This document shows positions 28,604 to 38,558 of a stretch of 42,544 nucleotides of DNA, one piece after another. The notes below the pieces were generated by a model, which worked only from the letters and a program-made list of their open reading frames with translations, had not been told where the DNA came from and did not search any database. Origin of the DNA: a virus. The stretch's first letter is position 1. Every line of letters begins with the position of its first letter. The stretch covers positions 1-42,544 of IMG/VR virus record IMGVR_UViG_3300012001_000019; one strand, written 5' to 3'. Position numbers and translations under genes: made by a program.

Positions 28604-31600
28604 ATGGCAATATTACTAGATGCAAAAACAGATGGATTAGCTAGGTCTGGTGCAGGACCGTTTACTATCAGTCACACAGTTGGTACGGGAAATGATAGAG
28701 CTATTTTTGTCATTATAGATGGAAGACAGAGTAACAGAACCGCTACGGCTGTTACTTATAATGGAGTTGCTTTAACAAAAGCTAAAAATGTTAATGATGG
28801 TGTTCAAATGTACGGGGAGATATGGTATTTAATAAACCCTGCAAGTGGAGCCAATACTGTTTCTGTTACTAGTTCTGGAACAGGTGGATGGCATTTTTAT
28901 ATAGCAAGTTTTACAGGAGTTAGTCAAGCAACTATATTGGATCAAGTTGGTGGAAGTACAGGAACAACAGCAAGTATAAGTGATGCTGTTGTTCCAACAG
29001 TTGATGGAGAATTAATCCTTTCTGGTCTTGCCCATGAGCAAACTAACGTATCTACACCTGGTCAAACAAGTTTATTTGCTATAGATGATGGTACCTGGAA
29101 TAGTGGTGCTCAATATTTTATCCAAGGGACTCATGCTTCAAAAGCGATGACTTGGGCAGCTGCTGGTTCTGATACTTATGCTCATGTAGTAGCTTCTTTT
29201 TTCCCAGATACTCCACCTACTGTTGCCCTCAATACTCCTACAGATACCGCAACAGGAGTTTCAACTACTCCTGATTTAGTCTTTACAGGTACGGATGCAG
29301 ATGCAGATACGATTGAATACAACGTCAGCTTGTCAAATGGAGTAGATTTTTTTGGTCAGGTTTTGGCAGCAAATCAATATGTAGGTAATGCCGCCAATCC
29401 TGGACAGGCAATGTCATTCACACCTTCAGCTTCAATTACGCTTGGGAGTGCGTTATTTAATATTGCTAAAGCTAGTTCTCCCACTGGCAACATAGTATTG
29501 AAAGTATATACCCATTCAGGGACTTACGGGACATCTAGTATACCAACTGGAGCAGCCCTGGCTACATCAGATGCTGTCAGTAGTTCAGGATTATCTACCT
29601 CACCTTCTTGGGTGAATTTTATATTTTCTGGAGGAAATCAAATATCGCTTACTGCTGGGACTCATTATTGTCTTAGCCTTGAAATGTCATCTGAAACCTA
29701 CCCTAATGGCGTGAATTTATCTTGGGGTTCCGGTCACCCAGGCAATCAATCGATACTTGATAATACAGGTACCTGGACAGTGGGGAGTGGGCTCGATTTG
29801 GATTTTGGAGTTTTTGATAACACCATATCGTTTCCAGTAGTCCTCTCCAAACTCTCCGTTACTCCTGATGCTACCTTTACTGATGTAACTAACGGAGCAG
29901 ATACCCACCCTTTTGCTTCAGGCGACCAGATTAAATATACGGTTCAAATAGGCGATATTCTAGCTGGTTCAACTACTTATTATTGGAGAGTAGCAGGAAC
30001 AGACCCTACAGGATCTAATACCTACGGGGCGTGGTCAACAACCAGAAGTTTTACAACAGTAAGTGGCAGTTCTCCTTCAGCATCTATAAGTCCATCAGCT
30101 AGTATCTCAGCTTCAGTTAGTCCGTCAGCCTCCGTCAGTCCGTCTAGTTCAAATTCACCTTCAGTAAGTCCTTCAGCTAGTGTCAGTCCATCTAGTAGTA
30201 TTTCAGCCTCAGTCAGTCCTAGTGCTTCTGTCAGTCCATCTAGTTCAGTAAGTGCCTCTACTTCACCAAGTAGTAGTATAAGTGCTTCCATATCTCCTTC
30301 TTCTTCTGTTAGTCCTAGTTCATCTATTTCACCATCAAGTTCTATCTCTGCGTCAGTATCTCCATCAAGTTCTATATCCGCATCTGTTTCACCTTCTGCT
30401 TCTATCAGTCCTTCTGCTTCTGTTAGTTCGTCAATTTCACCATCAAGTAGTATATCTGCTTCAGTCTCACCATCTGCTTCTGTTAGTCCGTCTGCTTCTG
30501 TTAGTCCGTCATCATCTGTATCCGCATCAGTCTCACCTAGTAGTTCTATTTCAGCTTCTATCTCACCTTCTGCAAGTATCAGTCCTAGTGCTTCAGTATC
30601 TCCGAGTAGTTCTATAAGTGCATCAGTCTCACCTTCAGCATCAGTCTCACCTAGTAGTAGTATCTCTGCATCTACTTCACCGTCTAGTTCTATAAGTGCA
30701 TCAGTCTCACCTTCTAGTTCAATTAGTCCATCAGCTTCTGTTAGCCCGTCATCAAGTATTTCTGCCTCTGTTTCACCTTCAAGTAGTATTTCAGCTTCAG
30801 TCAGTCCGTCAGCTAGTAAAAGTCCTTCCGCATCAATCAGTCCTTCCAGTAGTATTTCAGCATCTGTATCACCTAGTAGTTCTATTTCAGCTAGTAAGTC
30901 TCCATCAGCATCAGTCTCACCTAGTAGTTCTATTTCGGCTAGTATCAGCCCATCTAGTAGTTCTTCAGCTAGTAAGTCTCCATCAGCTTCAATTAGTCCA
31001 TCTGCTTCTATCTCACCTAGTAGTAGTATTTCCGCTTCAGTCAGTCCTAGTAGTAGTATTTCGGCTTCAGTCTCACCTAGTAGTTCTATTTCACCTTCAA
31101 TTAGTCCTTCTGCATCTGTCTCACCATCTAGTTCAATTAGTCCATCAAGTAGTATATCTTCTTCAGTCTCACCTTCTGCATCTGTCTCACCATCTAGTTC
31201 AATTAGTCCATCAAATGCTATCTATACTCTTCAGACTGATCTATGGTCAATCCTTGCATCTAGTCCGAGTGCTTCGGTAAGTGCATCAGTCTCACCTTCA
31301 GCAAGTCAATCTCCTTCGGCTTCGGTCTCTCCAAGTAGTAGTATCTCAGCGTCTGTTAGTCCTTCTAGTTCAGTAAGTGCGTCCGTCTCTCCTTCTGCGT
31401 CAGTCAGCCCTAGTGCATCGGTAAGTCCATCAGCATCTATCTCAGCCTCAGTCTCACCATCGAGTAGTTCAAGTGCATCGGTAAGTCCATCAGCATCTAA
31501 GAGTCCATCTGCGTCAGTTTCACCTTCTAGTAGTATCTCAGCTTCTATCTCACCTTCGTCTTCAGTCTCAGCATCAGTATCACCATCTGCTTCAGTTAGT

Positions 31601-34387
31601 CCATCTGCGTCAGTTTCACCTTCTAGTAGTATCTCAGCTTCCGTATCACCAAGTAGTAGTTCCTCATCGTCTGTCAGTCCTAGTGCTTCTGTATCACCAT
31701 CTGCTTCAGTTAGTCCTAGTAGTAGCATAAGTGCGTCAATTTCACCTTCATCTAGTAGTTCGGCTTCGGTAAGTCCATCAGCCTCAGTCAGTCCTTCGGC
31801 TTCTACATCTCCTTCGAGTTCAGTAAGTGCCTCAGTCAGTCCTTCTAGTTCAATAAGTTCATCAGTCTCACCTTCAGCCTCAGTCAGTCCTTCTGCGTCA
31901 GTGTCACCAAGTAGTTCAATCTCAGCGTCTGTTAGTCCTTCTAGTTCAATCTCAGCTTCTGTCAGTCCGTCAGCCTCAGTCAGTCCTTCAGCTTCTGTCT
32001 CACCCTCTAGTTCTATCAGTGCAAGTATATCTCCTTCTAGTAGTATATCTGCATCTGTTTCACCTTCGGCTTCAGTAAGTCCATCTGCTTCAGTCTCACC
32101 TAGTAGTTCTATTTCCGCTTCAGTTAGTCCTAGTAGTAGTATTTCCGCTTCTATTAGTCCATCAGCGAGTATCAGTCCTAGTGCTTCTATCAGTCCATCG
32201 GCATCGGTATCATCTTCTGTTTCACCTAGTAGTTCTCTATCAGCTTCCGTCAGTCCTTCAGCTTCTACATCTCCTTCAAGTTCTATATCTGCTTCAGTCT
32301 CACCATCAAGCTCAGTAAGTGCATCTGTAAGTCCATCAGCTTCTGTCAGTCCATCGGCATCTATTTCACCCTCAAGTAGTATTTCAGCCTCAGTCAGTCC
32401 GTCAAGTAGTATTTCAGCCTCAGTCAGTCCATCGGCATCTATTTCACCCTCAAGTAGTATTTCAGCCTCAGTCAGTCCGTCTAGTTCAAATTCACCTTCA
32501 GTAAGTCCTTCAGCTTCTATTAGTCCATCTGCTTCAGTATCACCATCAGCGAGTATCAGTCCTAGTAGTTCTCTATCAGCTAGTCCAAGTCCAGCGGAGA
32601 GTACCTTCGGGCAAGTAACTAGAGATGACGTAGGACATACATTAGGAACTAATGCTTATGCAGCTAAATATAGTCTAGCAAGTCAAGGACTTGTAACTGC
32701 TTTATCTGTTTATATTATAAATTCTAGTGTTTCAAATCATTTAATACAGCTTGCAATTTATAATGATAATGCCGGATCAGTAGGTACAAAAGTATATTCT
32801 ACAGATTCTTTATTATTACTAGCTAGTAACGCAAGAGACGGGTGGCAGACATTTTACCCTAATAATTTAAATTTACTTATTGGTGATTATTGGTTAGCTA
32901 TAGAAGGAGATTCTAGTTCAATTACCTATCCTATTTTAACTGCTTCCACAGTACCGGTTTATAAGTGGACTGCTAGTTTAGGTACATGGGTTGATAATCC
33001 GACTACTACACTTGATTTAGGTTCTGGGGGAATATCTATCTATGCAACGTATACAATAGTTAGTTCTCCATCTGCTAGTATCAGTCCGAGTGCTAGTATT
33101 AGTCCAAGTAGTTCTGTCTCACCATCTAGTAGTAGCTCTGCTTCTGTATCTCCGTCTAGTAGTATTTCAGCCTCAGTCAGTCCGTCAGCGTCAGTTTCTC
33201 CAAGTAGTTCCTCATCAGCTTCTGTCAGTCCATCTGCTTCTATTTCACCTAGTAGTTCTATTTCGGCTTCAGTTAGTCCGAGTAGTAGTATTTCAGCCTC
33301 AGTCTCACCATCAGCCTCAGTCAGTCCATCTGCTTCTATTTCACCTAGTAGTTCTATTTCGGCTTCAGTTAGTCCGAGTAGTTCTGTCTCAGCAAGTATC
33401 AGTCCTTCAGCTTCGGTATCACCTTCATCTTCGGTTAGCCCTTCTAGTTCAGTAAGTGCCTCAGTTTCACCATCAAGTTCTCTATCAGCTTCTATTAGTC
33501 CTTCAGCTTCGGTATCACCTTCATCTTCTATCAGTCCTTCAGCTTCTCTATCGGCTTCTATTAGTCCAAGTAGTTCTGTCTCAGCAAGTATCAGTCCTTC
33601 AGCTTCTATTAGTCCATCTGCTTCAGTATCACCATCAAGCTCTGTAAGTTCATCAGTTTCACCATCAAGTTCGATTTCTTCTTCCGTATCTCCATCGGCA
33701 AGTAATTCACCATCATCATCTATTTCAGCCTCAGTTTCACCATCAAGTTCCGTAAGTCCATCTTCGTCTGCTTCTTCATCACAAAGTCCATCAGCTTCGG
33801 TCTCACCATCTAGTAGTATCTCCGCATCTGTTTCTCCTTCAAGTTCACAGTCACCAAGTAGTTCTATTTCTGCAAGTACTAGTCCATCTAGTTCAGTCTC
33901 ACCTTCTGCTTCAGTATCAGCCAGTATAAGTCCTTCTAGCAGTTCAAGTGCTAGTGTGTCACCATCAAGCTCTATCTCTGCGTCAGTGTCTCCTTCTAGT
34001 AGTAGTTCTTTATCGCAAAGTCCTAGCAGTTCGATCAGTAGTAGTACTAGTCCATCTAGTTCAGTCTCACCATCTTCATCTATTTCAGCCTCAGTTTCAC
34101 CATCAAGCTCTATAAGTCCATCTATTCCTAGCTACACGTTAGAGACAGATCAATTTACTGTACTTCTTCCTATTGTCTATCTGGAAAAATATGTAGTTGA
34201 AAGCACAGTTTATGAAGAAAAGTACACATTAGGAAATAACACGTATGTTAAAAAGTATGAAAAGGAAAACACGATGTTTGCTAATACCTATGAAGAAAAG
34301 GCTACTACCTTTGAAGGGAAATATAATGATTTTCCTACTACTTTTGTTAAACAGTACCCGGATATTAATGCTAATCGGAGTGGTTAG
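28604..34387 (+). CDS. Giant Ser-Pro-repeat fibre protein
   Basis: This is a 1,927-residue protein. Residues 1-200 are a beta-sandwich ([36 protein letters not shown]). Residues about 203-485 are an Fn3-like domain ([17 protein letters not shown] ... [18 protein letters not shown]) split by a jelly-roll-like insert ([21 protein letters not shown]...). About 488-867, 886-1329 and 1487-1840 are Ser-Pro arrays built from [12 protein letters not shown] and SASV units. About 1331-1487 is a second copy of the insert-type domain. The C-terminus (about 1845-1927) repeats EKY/EEKY. All six Ser codons are used, so the repeat is kept at protein level. Probably a long, flexible, glycan-bearing tail or head fibre. 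Confidence 0.75.
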   Translation: MAILLDAKTDGLARSGAGPFTISHTVGTGNDRAIFVIIDGRQSNRTATAVTYNGVALTKAKNVNDGVQMYGEIWYLINPASGANTVSVTSSGTGGWHFYIASFTGVSQATILDQVGGSTGTTASISDAVVPTVDGELILSGLAHEQTNVSTPGQTSLFAIDDGTWNSGAQYFIQGTHASKAMTWAAAGSDTYAHVVASFFPDTPPTVALNTPTDTATGVSTTPDLVFTGTDADADTIEYNVSLSNGVDFFGQVLAANQYVGNAANPGQAMSFTPSASITLGSALFNIAKASSPTGNIVLKVYTHSGTYGTSSIPTGAALATSDAVSSSGLSTSPSWVNFIFSGGNQISLTAGTHYCLSLEMSSETYPNGVNLSWGSGHPGNQSILDNTGTWTVGSGLDLDFGVFDNTISFPVVLSKLSVTPDATFTDVTNGADTHPFASGDQIKYTVQIGDILAGSTTYYWRVAGTDPTGSNTYGAWSTTRSFTTVSGSSPSASISPSASISASVSPSASVSPSSSNSPSVSPSASVSPSSSISASVSPSASVSPSSSVSASTSPSSSISASISPSSSVSPSSSISPSSSISASVSPSSSISASVSPSASISPSASVSSSISPSSSISASVSPSASVSPSASVSPSSSVSASVSPSSSISASISPSASISPSASVSPSSSISASVSPSASVSPSSSISASTSPSSSISASVSPSSSISPSASVSPSSSISASVSPSSSISASVSPSASKSPSASISPSSSISASVSPSSSISASKSPSASVSPSSSISASISPSSSSSASKSPSASISPSASISPSSSISASVSPSSSISASVSPSSSISPSISPSASVSPSSSISPSSSISSSVSPSASVSPSSSISPSNAIYTLQTDLWSILASSPSASVSASVSPSASQSPSASVSPSSSISASVSPSSSVSASVSPSASVSPSASVSPSASISASVSPSSSSSASVSPSASKSPSASVSPSSSISASISPSSSVSASVSPSASVSPSASVSPSSSISASVSPSSSSSSSVSPSASVSPSASVSPSSSISASISPSSSSSASVSPSASVSPSASTSPSSSVSASVSPSSSISSSVSPSASVSPSASVSPSSSISASVSPSSSISASVSPSASVSPSASVSPSSSISASISPSSSISASVSPSASVSPSASVSPSSSISASVSPSSSISASISPSASISPSASISPSASVSSSVSPSSSLSASVSPSASTSPSSSISASVSPSSSVSASVSPSASVSPSASISPSSSISASVSPSSSISASVSPSASISPSSSISASVSPSSSNSPSVSPSASISPSASVSPSASISPSSSLSASPSPAESTFGQVTRDDVGHTLGTNAYAAKYSLASQGLVTALSVYIINSSVSNHLIQLAIYNDNAGSVGTKVYSTDSLLLLASNARDGWQTFYPNNLNLLIGDYWLAIEGDSSSITYPILTASTVPVYKWTASLGTWVDNPTTTLDLGSGGISIYATYTIVSSPSASISPSASISPSSSVSPSSSSSASVSPSSSISASVSPSASVSPSSSSSASVSPSASISPSSSISASVSPSSSISASVSPSASVSPSASISPSSSISASVSPSSSVSASISPSASVSPSSSVSPSSSVSASVSPSSSLSASISPSASVSPSSSISPSASLSASISPSSSVSASISPSASISPSASVSPSSSVSSSVSPSSSISSSVSPSASNSPSSSISASVSPSSSVSPSSSASSSQSPSASVSPSSSISASVSPSSSQSPSSSISASTSPSSSVSPSASVSASISPSSSSSASVSPSSSISASVSPSSSSSLSQSPSSSISSSTSPSSSVSPSSSISASVSPSSSISPSIPSYTLETDQFTVLLPIVYLEKYVVESTVYEEKYTLGNNTYVKKYEKENTMFANTYEEKATTFEGKYNDFPTTFVKQYPDINANRSG

Positions 34388-34388
34388 G

Positions 34389-34418
34389 TTGTCAATATAT
34401 AGGTTCATCTGTTACAAA
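34389..34418 (+). promoter_or_regulatory. Leaderless-geometry promoter
   Basis: TTGTCA (34389-34394), N18, TACAAA (34413-34418) and N6 lead to ATG 34425. No SD sequence is present. Confidence 0.45.
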
Positions 34419-34424
34419 TAGAGT

Positions 34425-36077
34425 ATGCCAGTCTATACAACGTATAAGTTTTCAGGTGGTTTATCTACCTTTGAAGATAAAGGTCAGCCCGGATCATTTA
34501 AATTCGGTACAAACCTAGATATCAGAAAACAAGTAGATAGTCTTTCCTGTAATCAGGCTCTTGTAGATGTAGGAAATACTGTACAATCACCATCAGCTTC
34601 AGTCTCACCATCATCAAGTGTATCTCCATCTGCTTCTAATTCACCTTCGCCATCATTATCTATATCACCATCAGCTTCACAAAGTCCATCACCGGTTGCT
34701 ACATCTGCCTCTGCATCTGTATCACCATCAGCTAGTAAGAGTCCTTCAGCTTCGGTCTCTATGTCTGCATCAGTGAGTCCTTCTTATTCAGTATCTTCAT
34801 CACCATCGCCATCGGCAGGATTAAAGACTGTTTTTGCTGACTTAATTAAATGGTTTGTTAAAGCTTCAGACGGGTTTACTTATGGGTTTGGTAATGCAGG
34901 AAGAATCTATAGAAGAGATACAGACGGTTACTGGAAGCAGGTTTATAATCAAGGTGAAGAAATTAAGGGTGCAGAAGAAAAGCCATCAGCTACAGGCAAA
35001 ACCTATCTCATCTGGGCAACGAATACGAATCTTCATAGAAAAGAGTTACCGGGTCGATCTGACTGGAATGATGTTGATGCAAGCGGTACAGTTCAAGGTG
35101 ATTCATGGCCTAAAACTAATTTAGATAGTGCAGACTATCATACGATGAAGCAGGTTGCAGGGGATGTCATGATAGCTAATAAGAATAAACTAGCTATGGC
35201 AGCCTATGATGACTCTTATACAAATGAAGCATTAGATCTAATACCTGGTAATCTAGTCAAGACAATTATAGAAAGACATGGAAGGGCAGTAACCGGAACG
35301 TATCGAACCGGAGATCCTAACAATGGGATTAATGCAGCGATAGATGCTGAAGTATCACTAATTCAGGTAGGAAATGATGGTCAGTTAGTCTATGCCGATT
35401 TTATTTCAACAGTACCGGCTAGACGCTTTCCGGGTGGAGGAAGGGTAAACCCCGGAGGTGTAACTAATAAGATAGATCAGGTCATGCTTTTTGATTGGGA
35501 TACGACAGCTCTTTCCTGGATTAATAAGCAAGTGATAGGTAATCTAGCTTTGTTTGCCGTTTATGGTGGAGATAGTGGTAAGAATGGTATCTATTCGTAT
35601 GGGAGAAAAGACAAGGATAAACCTTTTACGCTTAATTTAGATTTTGCTATAGAAGCTGATGAGCTAGGAGCTTTAACAGTTGTTAATGGAAAAGAGATAG
35701 TCAGTTATAAATCAGGAAGTAGTTTCGGAGTCAAAGAACGTGATGATACAACAAAAGCTATTGCTACGTACGAAGGACTTGATTTCTATTCTCCGCCACG
35801 AAAAGCAGAACGACCAACTAGCTTTACTATGGCTGAAGTCTATATGAAGCCTCTACCTACAGGATGTTCACTAGAGTTTTGGTACAAAATGGATAAGACA
35901 AGTGCTTTTACTAGAGCCTATACAGCAGATGACCAAACAAGCTATAGCGTAGCAGGTGAAATGAAGGCAACCTTTAAGTTAGGTCTCAGTGGAGATATCT
36001 ATGAACCTAGACTTGTCCTCAATCCCTATGGTAATACTACTCCGGAAGTCTATAGAGCTAAGACATTCTTTAACTAA
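34425..36077 (+). CDS. Tail/neck structural protein with inserted Ser-Pro linker
   Basis: In this 550-residue protein, the N-terminal motif (FSGGLSTFEDKGQPGSFKFG, LSCNQALVDVG) is followed by a Ser-Pro linker (about residues 54-131). The main body of repeated beta blades follows (FTYGFGNAGRIYRRDTDGYW, TYLIWATNTNLHRKEL, LVYADFISTVPA, LALFAVYGGDSGKNGIYSYG). The body resembles a beta-propeller as in tail-hub proteins. The linker interrupts the N-terminal motif and body, as if pasted in. It is probably exposed on the virion. Confidence 0.65.
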   Translation: MPVYTTYKFSGGLSTFEDKGQPGSFKFGTNLDIRKQVDSLSCNQALVDVGNTVQSPSASVSPSSSVSPSASNSPSPSLSISPSASQSPSPVATSASASVSPSASKSPSASVSMSASVSPSYSVSSSPSPSAGLKTVFADLIKWFVKASDGFTYGFGNAGRIYRRDTDGYWKQVYNQGEEIKGAEEKPSATGKTYLIWATNTNLHRKELPGRSDWNDVDASGTVQGDSWPKTNLDSADYHTMKQVAGDVMIANKNKLAMAAYDDSYTNEALDLIPGNLVKTIIERHGRAVTGTYRTGDPNNGINAAIDAEVSLIQVGNDGQLVYADFISTVPARRFPGGGRVNPGGVTNKIDQVMLFDWDTTALSWINKQVIGNLALFAVYGGDSGKNGIYSYGRKDKDKPFTLNLDFAIEADELGALTVVNGKEIVSYKSGSSFGVKERDDTTKAIATYEGLDFYSPPRKAERPTSFTMAEVYMKPLPTGCSLEFWYKMDKTSAFTRAYTADDQTSYSVAGEMKATFKLGLSGDIYEPRLVLNPYGNTTPEVYRAKTFFN

Positions 36078-36079
36078 CT

Positions 36080-36580
36080 ATGGATACTAATGAGAAAGTC
36101 TACGTACCAACTGAAGTAACTGATACTCCTTTCCCACAATCTACACCTATTGTGACAGCAGCAACGCAAACAGCAAATGGTGAATCTTTTACTCCGCCTG
36201 AAACGTCTACGAATAGTTTTCCCAAAAAGTTGATAGCTCATGAAACCTTAAGTAGTGTCTTTAATACTGTCTCTAAGAAGGTTTTAAAGATGTTTACTCT
36301 AGATCAGTCCGGAGGCTTTCAGATAGGCAAGTATGAAGAAGGAGTCAGTGGAGATGTGAGAATTACTCCTAATGGCATACTTGGAAGAGATCAGGCAGGA
36401 AATACTACTTTTGCGGTTGATGCGGATACGGGTGATGCAACTTTTAAGGGTACGCTACAGGCAGGAAGTGTCATAGCCGGTGATAATTCTATTGTCATGG
36501 AAGAATCAACAAATGGTAATGGTAGGATTGTCTTCTATAATAATGGTATACCAGTTATAGTTATTGGTGATCCTAGCTAA
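36080..36580 (+). CDS. Tail-fibre-type protein
   Basis: In this 166-residue protein, the first half is Thr/Pro-rich and disordered. The second half (SGDVRITPNGILGRDQAGNTTFAVDADTGDATFKGTLQAGSVIAGDN) is the module common near the ends of phage tail and fibre proteins, ending in beta strands (RIVFYNNGIPVIVIGDP). It has no SD; the start context is TAACT-ATG, two bases after the previous stop. Confidence 0.65.
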   Translation: MDTNEKVYVPTEVTDTPFPQSTPIVTAATQTANGESFTPPETSTNSFPKKLIAHETLSSVFNTVSKKVLKMFTLDQSGGFQIGKYEEGVSGDVRITPNGILGRDQAGNTTFAVDADTGDATFKGTLQAGSVIAGDNSIVMEESTNGNGRIVFYNNGIPVIVIGDPS

Positions 36581-36581
36581 T

Positions 36582-37802
36582 ATGTCTAATGTAGTTCGCG
36601 TCACTCTTCCAAATCCAACAGGCGGTTTTTACGATGCTTCAACGGATACAGACCTAGATCATTTCTCTTTATATTCTGACTTAGATAATGTACTGATTAA
36701 ACGTGCTTTTACTGGGCTTGGGCATGTCGCAGTAGCAGGCGGATCAGGGTATACAGTCGATACTATTGCTCATAATCTAGGCTACATTCCTTTCTTTACA
36801 GTCTATGCTAACTTTATAGACCTAACAGGAGATAATGAGAAGTTATTAAATAATCAAAGCAATCCGTTCTCAGTACCTAGTGCTATTGCTTCTGCTGATG
36901 TTAATAATCTTTATATTTATAATTTCCAGGCTACTACACTCCCTTATGCCTATGATATTTTTTACGATGATATGAGTCAGACGGGCAATCCTCAGATAGT
37001 TGAAAGTGAAAGCGTCTTTAAGGTAGCACGACCAGGGAAATCAGCTTTATCTAAAAATCCTAATGACTATATTATGCATTCAGACCTTAATACCTTTAAG
37101 ATTCTCAAACAGACAACACTTGCCAGTCATGCCTTAAGTAGCGGTTTAAATACCATAGCTCATGGTGCAAATATAGATAGTGATTATAGGCAGTTTATCT
37201 TTATTAAGTTTCCCGATGGAAAGACAACAATTCTAGGAAGTGCCGCATCATATTCATTTGATGAGACAAAGTGGGCTATCGCAAGTATGGATGGTACAAA
37301 TATCTATATCTATGCCAGTAGTGCATATACAGTTGATATAACGTATATCATCTATGGTACAGGAGTTGCTGGAGATATTCCTTTATCTCAAAATGTCTTA
37401 GGTATAGCCAAAAGTGGGAAAGATATTCTTACTACTACTGATCCGGAAGAGACTACTTTCTACTCAACATTACCAACGCTTAAGTATTATGTTTCAGATA
37501 CTTATAATATGGGTGCAGTTACTAATGCGACTACTCAGACGATAGCTCATAACTTAGGCTACGTACCTTTCTTTATATGTTTTGTTAATGATTATACTAA
37601 CTTTGTAGCTAATGGTTACTGTATTGCTCCGTATTATGAAGGTAGATCAACATCAACAAACCCAACTCAAGATATTTCAGCTCAAGTCTATGCTGACTCA
37701 ACTAACCTGTATCTAAAAGCGTTATATCAGACTAATGCCAGTGGCACGAGCAGAACCTTTAATTGGTACTATAAATTGTTTAAAAATAGCCTCGGATTAT
37801 AG
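36582..37802 (+). CDS. Fibre protein with three related beta repeats
   Basis: In this 406-residue protein, three similar segments each carry a TIAHNLGYIPFF-type motif: about 64, 194 (degenerate, TIAHGANIDSDYRQFIFI) and 321 (TIAHNLGYVPFFICFV). This motif is typical of the distal beta domains of phage tail proteins. ATG 36582 is chosen directly after the previous stop rather than the in-frame TTG at 36564. A receptor-contact role is likely but not shown. Confidence 0.65.
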   Translation: MSNVVRVTLPNPTGGFYDASTDTDLDHFSLYSDLDNVLIKRAFTGLGHVAVAGGSGYTVDTIAHNLGYIPFFTVYANFIDLTGDNEKLLNNQSNPFSVPSAIASADVNNLYIYNFQATTLPYAYDIFYDDMSQTGNPQIVESESVFKVARPGKSALSKNPNDYIMHSDLNTFKILKQTTLASHALSSGLNTIAHGANIDSDYRQFIFIKFPDGKTTILGSAASYSFDETKWAIASMDGTNIYIYASSAYTVDITYIIYGTGVAGDIPLSQNVLGIAKSGKDILTTTDPEETTFYSTLPTLKYYVSDTYNMGAVTNATTQTIAHNLGYVPFFICFVNDYTNFVANGYCIAPYYEGRSTSTNPTQDISAQVYADSTNLYLKALYQTNASGTSRTFNWYYKLFKNSLGL

Positions 37803-37808
37803 CTATAC

Positions 37809-37838
37809 TTGCGTTTAAATAGGATTATAGTCTATTGT
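37809..37838 (+). promoter_or_regulatory. Leaderless-geometry promoter of connector gene
   Basis: TTGCGT (37809-37814), N18, TATTGT (37833-37838) and N6 lead to ATG 37845. Confidence 0.45.
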
Positions 37839-37844
37839 TAGTAT

Positions 37845-38546
37845 ATGAACACTTTTCTTGAAATGATCTCAGGCGTACAGGATGATCTTACTGTAGGTTC
37901 AGGCTCTTCACTATTTAACCCGGATATTATCAAACGAACCCTTAATAGATCTAGAAATAAAGCTTATGCTATGTTTCGCTGGCCGGATCTAGAAGATGCT
38001 ATGAAAACCTGGTCAGTAGTCGATCAGGAGTATTACGATTTCCCCGAAACATGGCAGTCTGACTCTCTCTGGAAGTTACGTGTTGATTCGGTAGATTATG
38101 GTGATCCTCTTGCCTTTAAAGACTATCTTTCTGAAAAAGAAAATGATCTACCTTCAGGACTTAAAAAGATGTGGTCGGTCTTTGGTAGACAGATATTTAT
38201 TTATCCTACACCAACAGTCACTAAAGATGTTAATACTGATCCGGCTAATATCTGTGTCTGGGGTCAGAAAGCAGGGGATGACTTGGTTAATGATGGAGAT
38301 ACTACTATTTTTTCCTATTCTCAGCCCGATTGTAATGAAGCTATCGTTTTGGAGGCTATTTCTATGCTTAAGAATAAGGGAGATGTTATTCAGCCGGTAA
38401 TGAGATCCTACATAGGCGGTACACAGCTTCTTAGTTATGTAGCTCAGAACATTTTAACACTTAACTTTGCAAAGATCAGACAGAACCAAGCTAAATATGA
38501 AAAGACTACGGGCATGTTTAATGACGTAGACTTTTTTAAGAATTAA
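37845..38546 (+). CDS. Probable head-tail connector (adaptor)
   Basis: This 233-residue protein begins with helices followed by RTLNRSRNKAYAMFRWPDLEDAM, EYYDFPETWQSDSLWKLRV, GRQIFIYPTPT and a helical end (EAIVLEAISMLKNKGD, AKYEKTTGMFNDVDFF). The helix, beta, helix arrangement and the YDFPE..W..  / IFIYPTP pattern resemble podovirus connector and stopper proteins. It follows the tail-protein genes and precedes the internal proteins. Confidence 0.6.
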   Translation: MNTFLEMISGVQDDLTVGSGSSLFNPDIIKRTLNRSRNKAYAMFRWPDLEDAMKTWSVVDQEYYDFPETWQSDSLWKLRVDSVDYGDPLAFKDYLSEKENDLPSGLKKMWSVFGRQIFIYPTPTVTKDVNTDPANICVWGQKAGDDLVNDGDTTIFSYSQPDCNEAIVLEAISMLKNKGDVIQPVMRSYIGGTQLLSYVAQNILTLNFAKIRQNQAKYEKTTGMFNDVDFFKN

Positions 38547-38558
38547 GGACTATAACGC

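Noticed and set aside
30068-34125. Long open frames on the minus strand and in other plus frames of the Ser-Pro region (Leu/Glu/Asp- or Leu/His-rich)
   Set aside because: They are mirror products of the TCN/AGT-rich repeat; they have no ribosome sites and no domain-like composition.
30068-34125. CRISPR array or simple tandem DNA repeat
   Set aside because: Units are not identical at DNA level, Ser codons vary freely, there are no spacers, and the frame is kept throughout. It is a protein repeat.
27289-34387. Diversity-generating retroelement target in the fibre genes
   Set aside because: No reverse transcriptase and no template-repeat pair with A-specific differences were seen.
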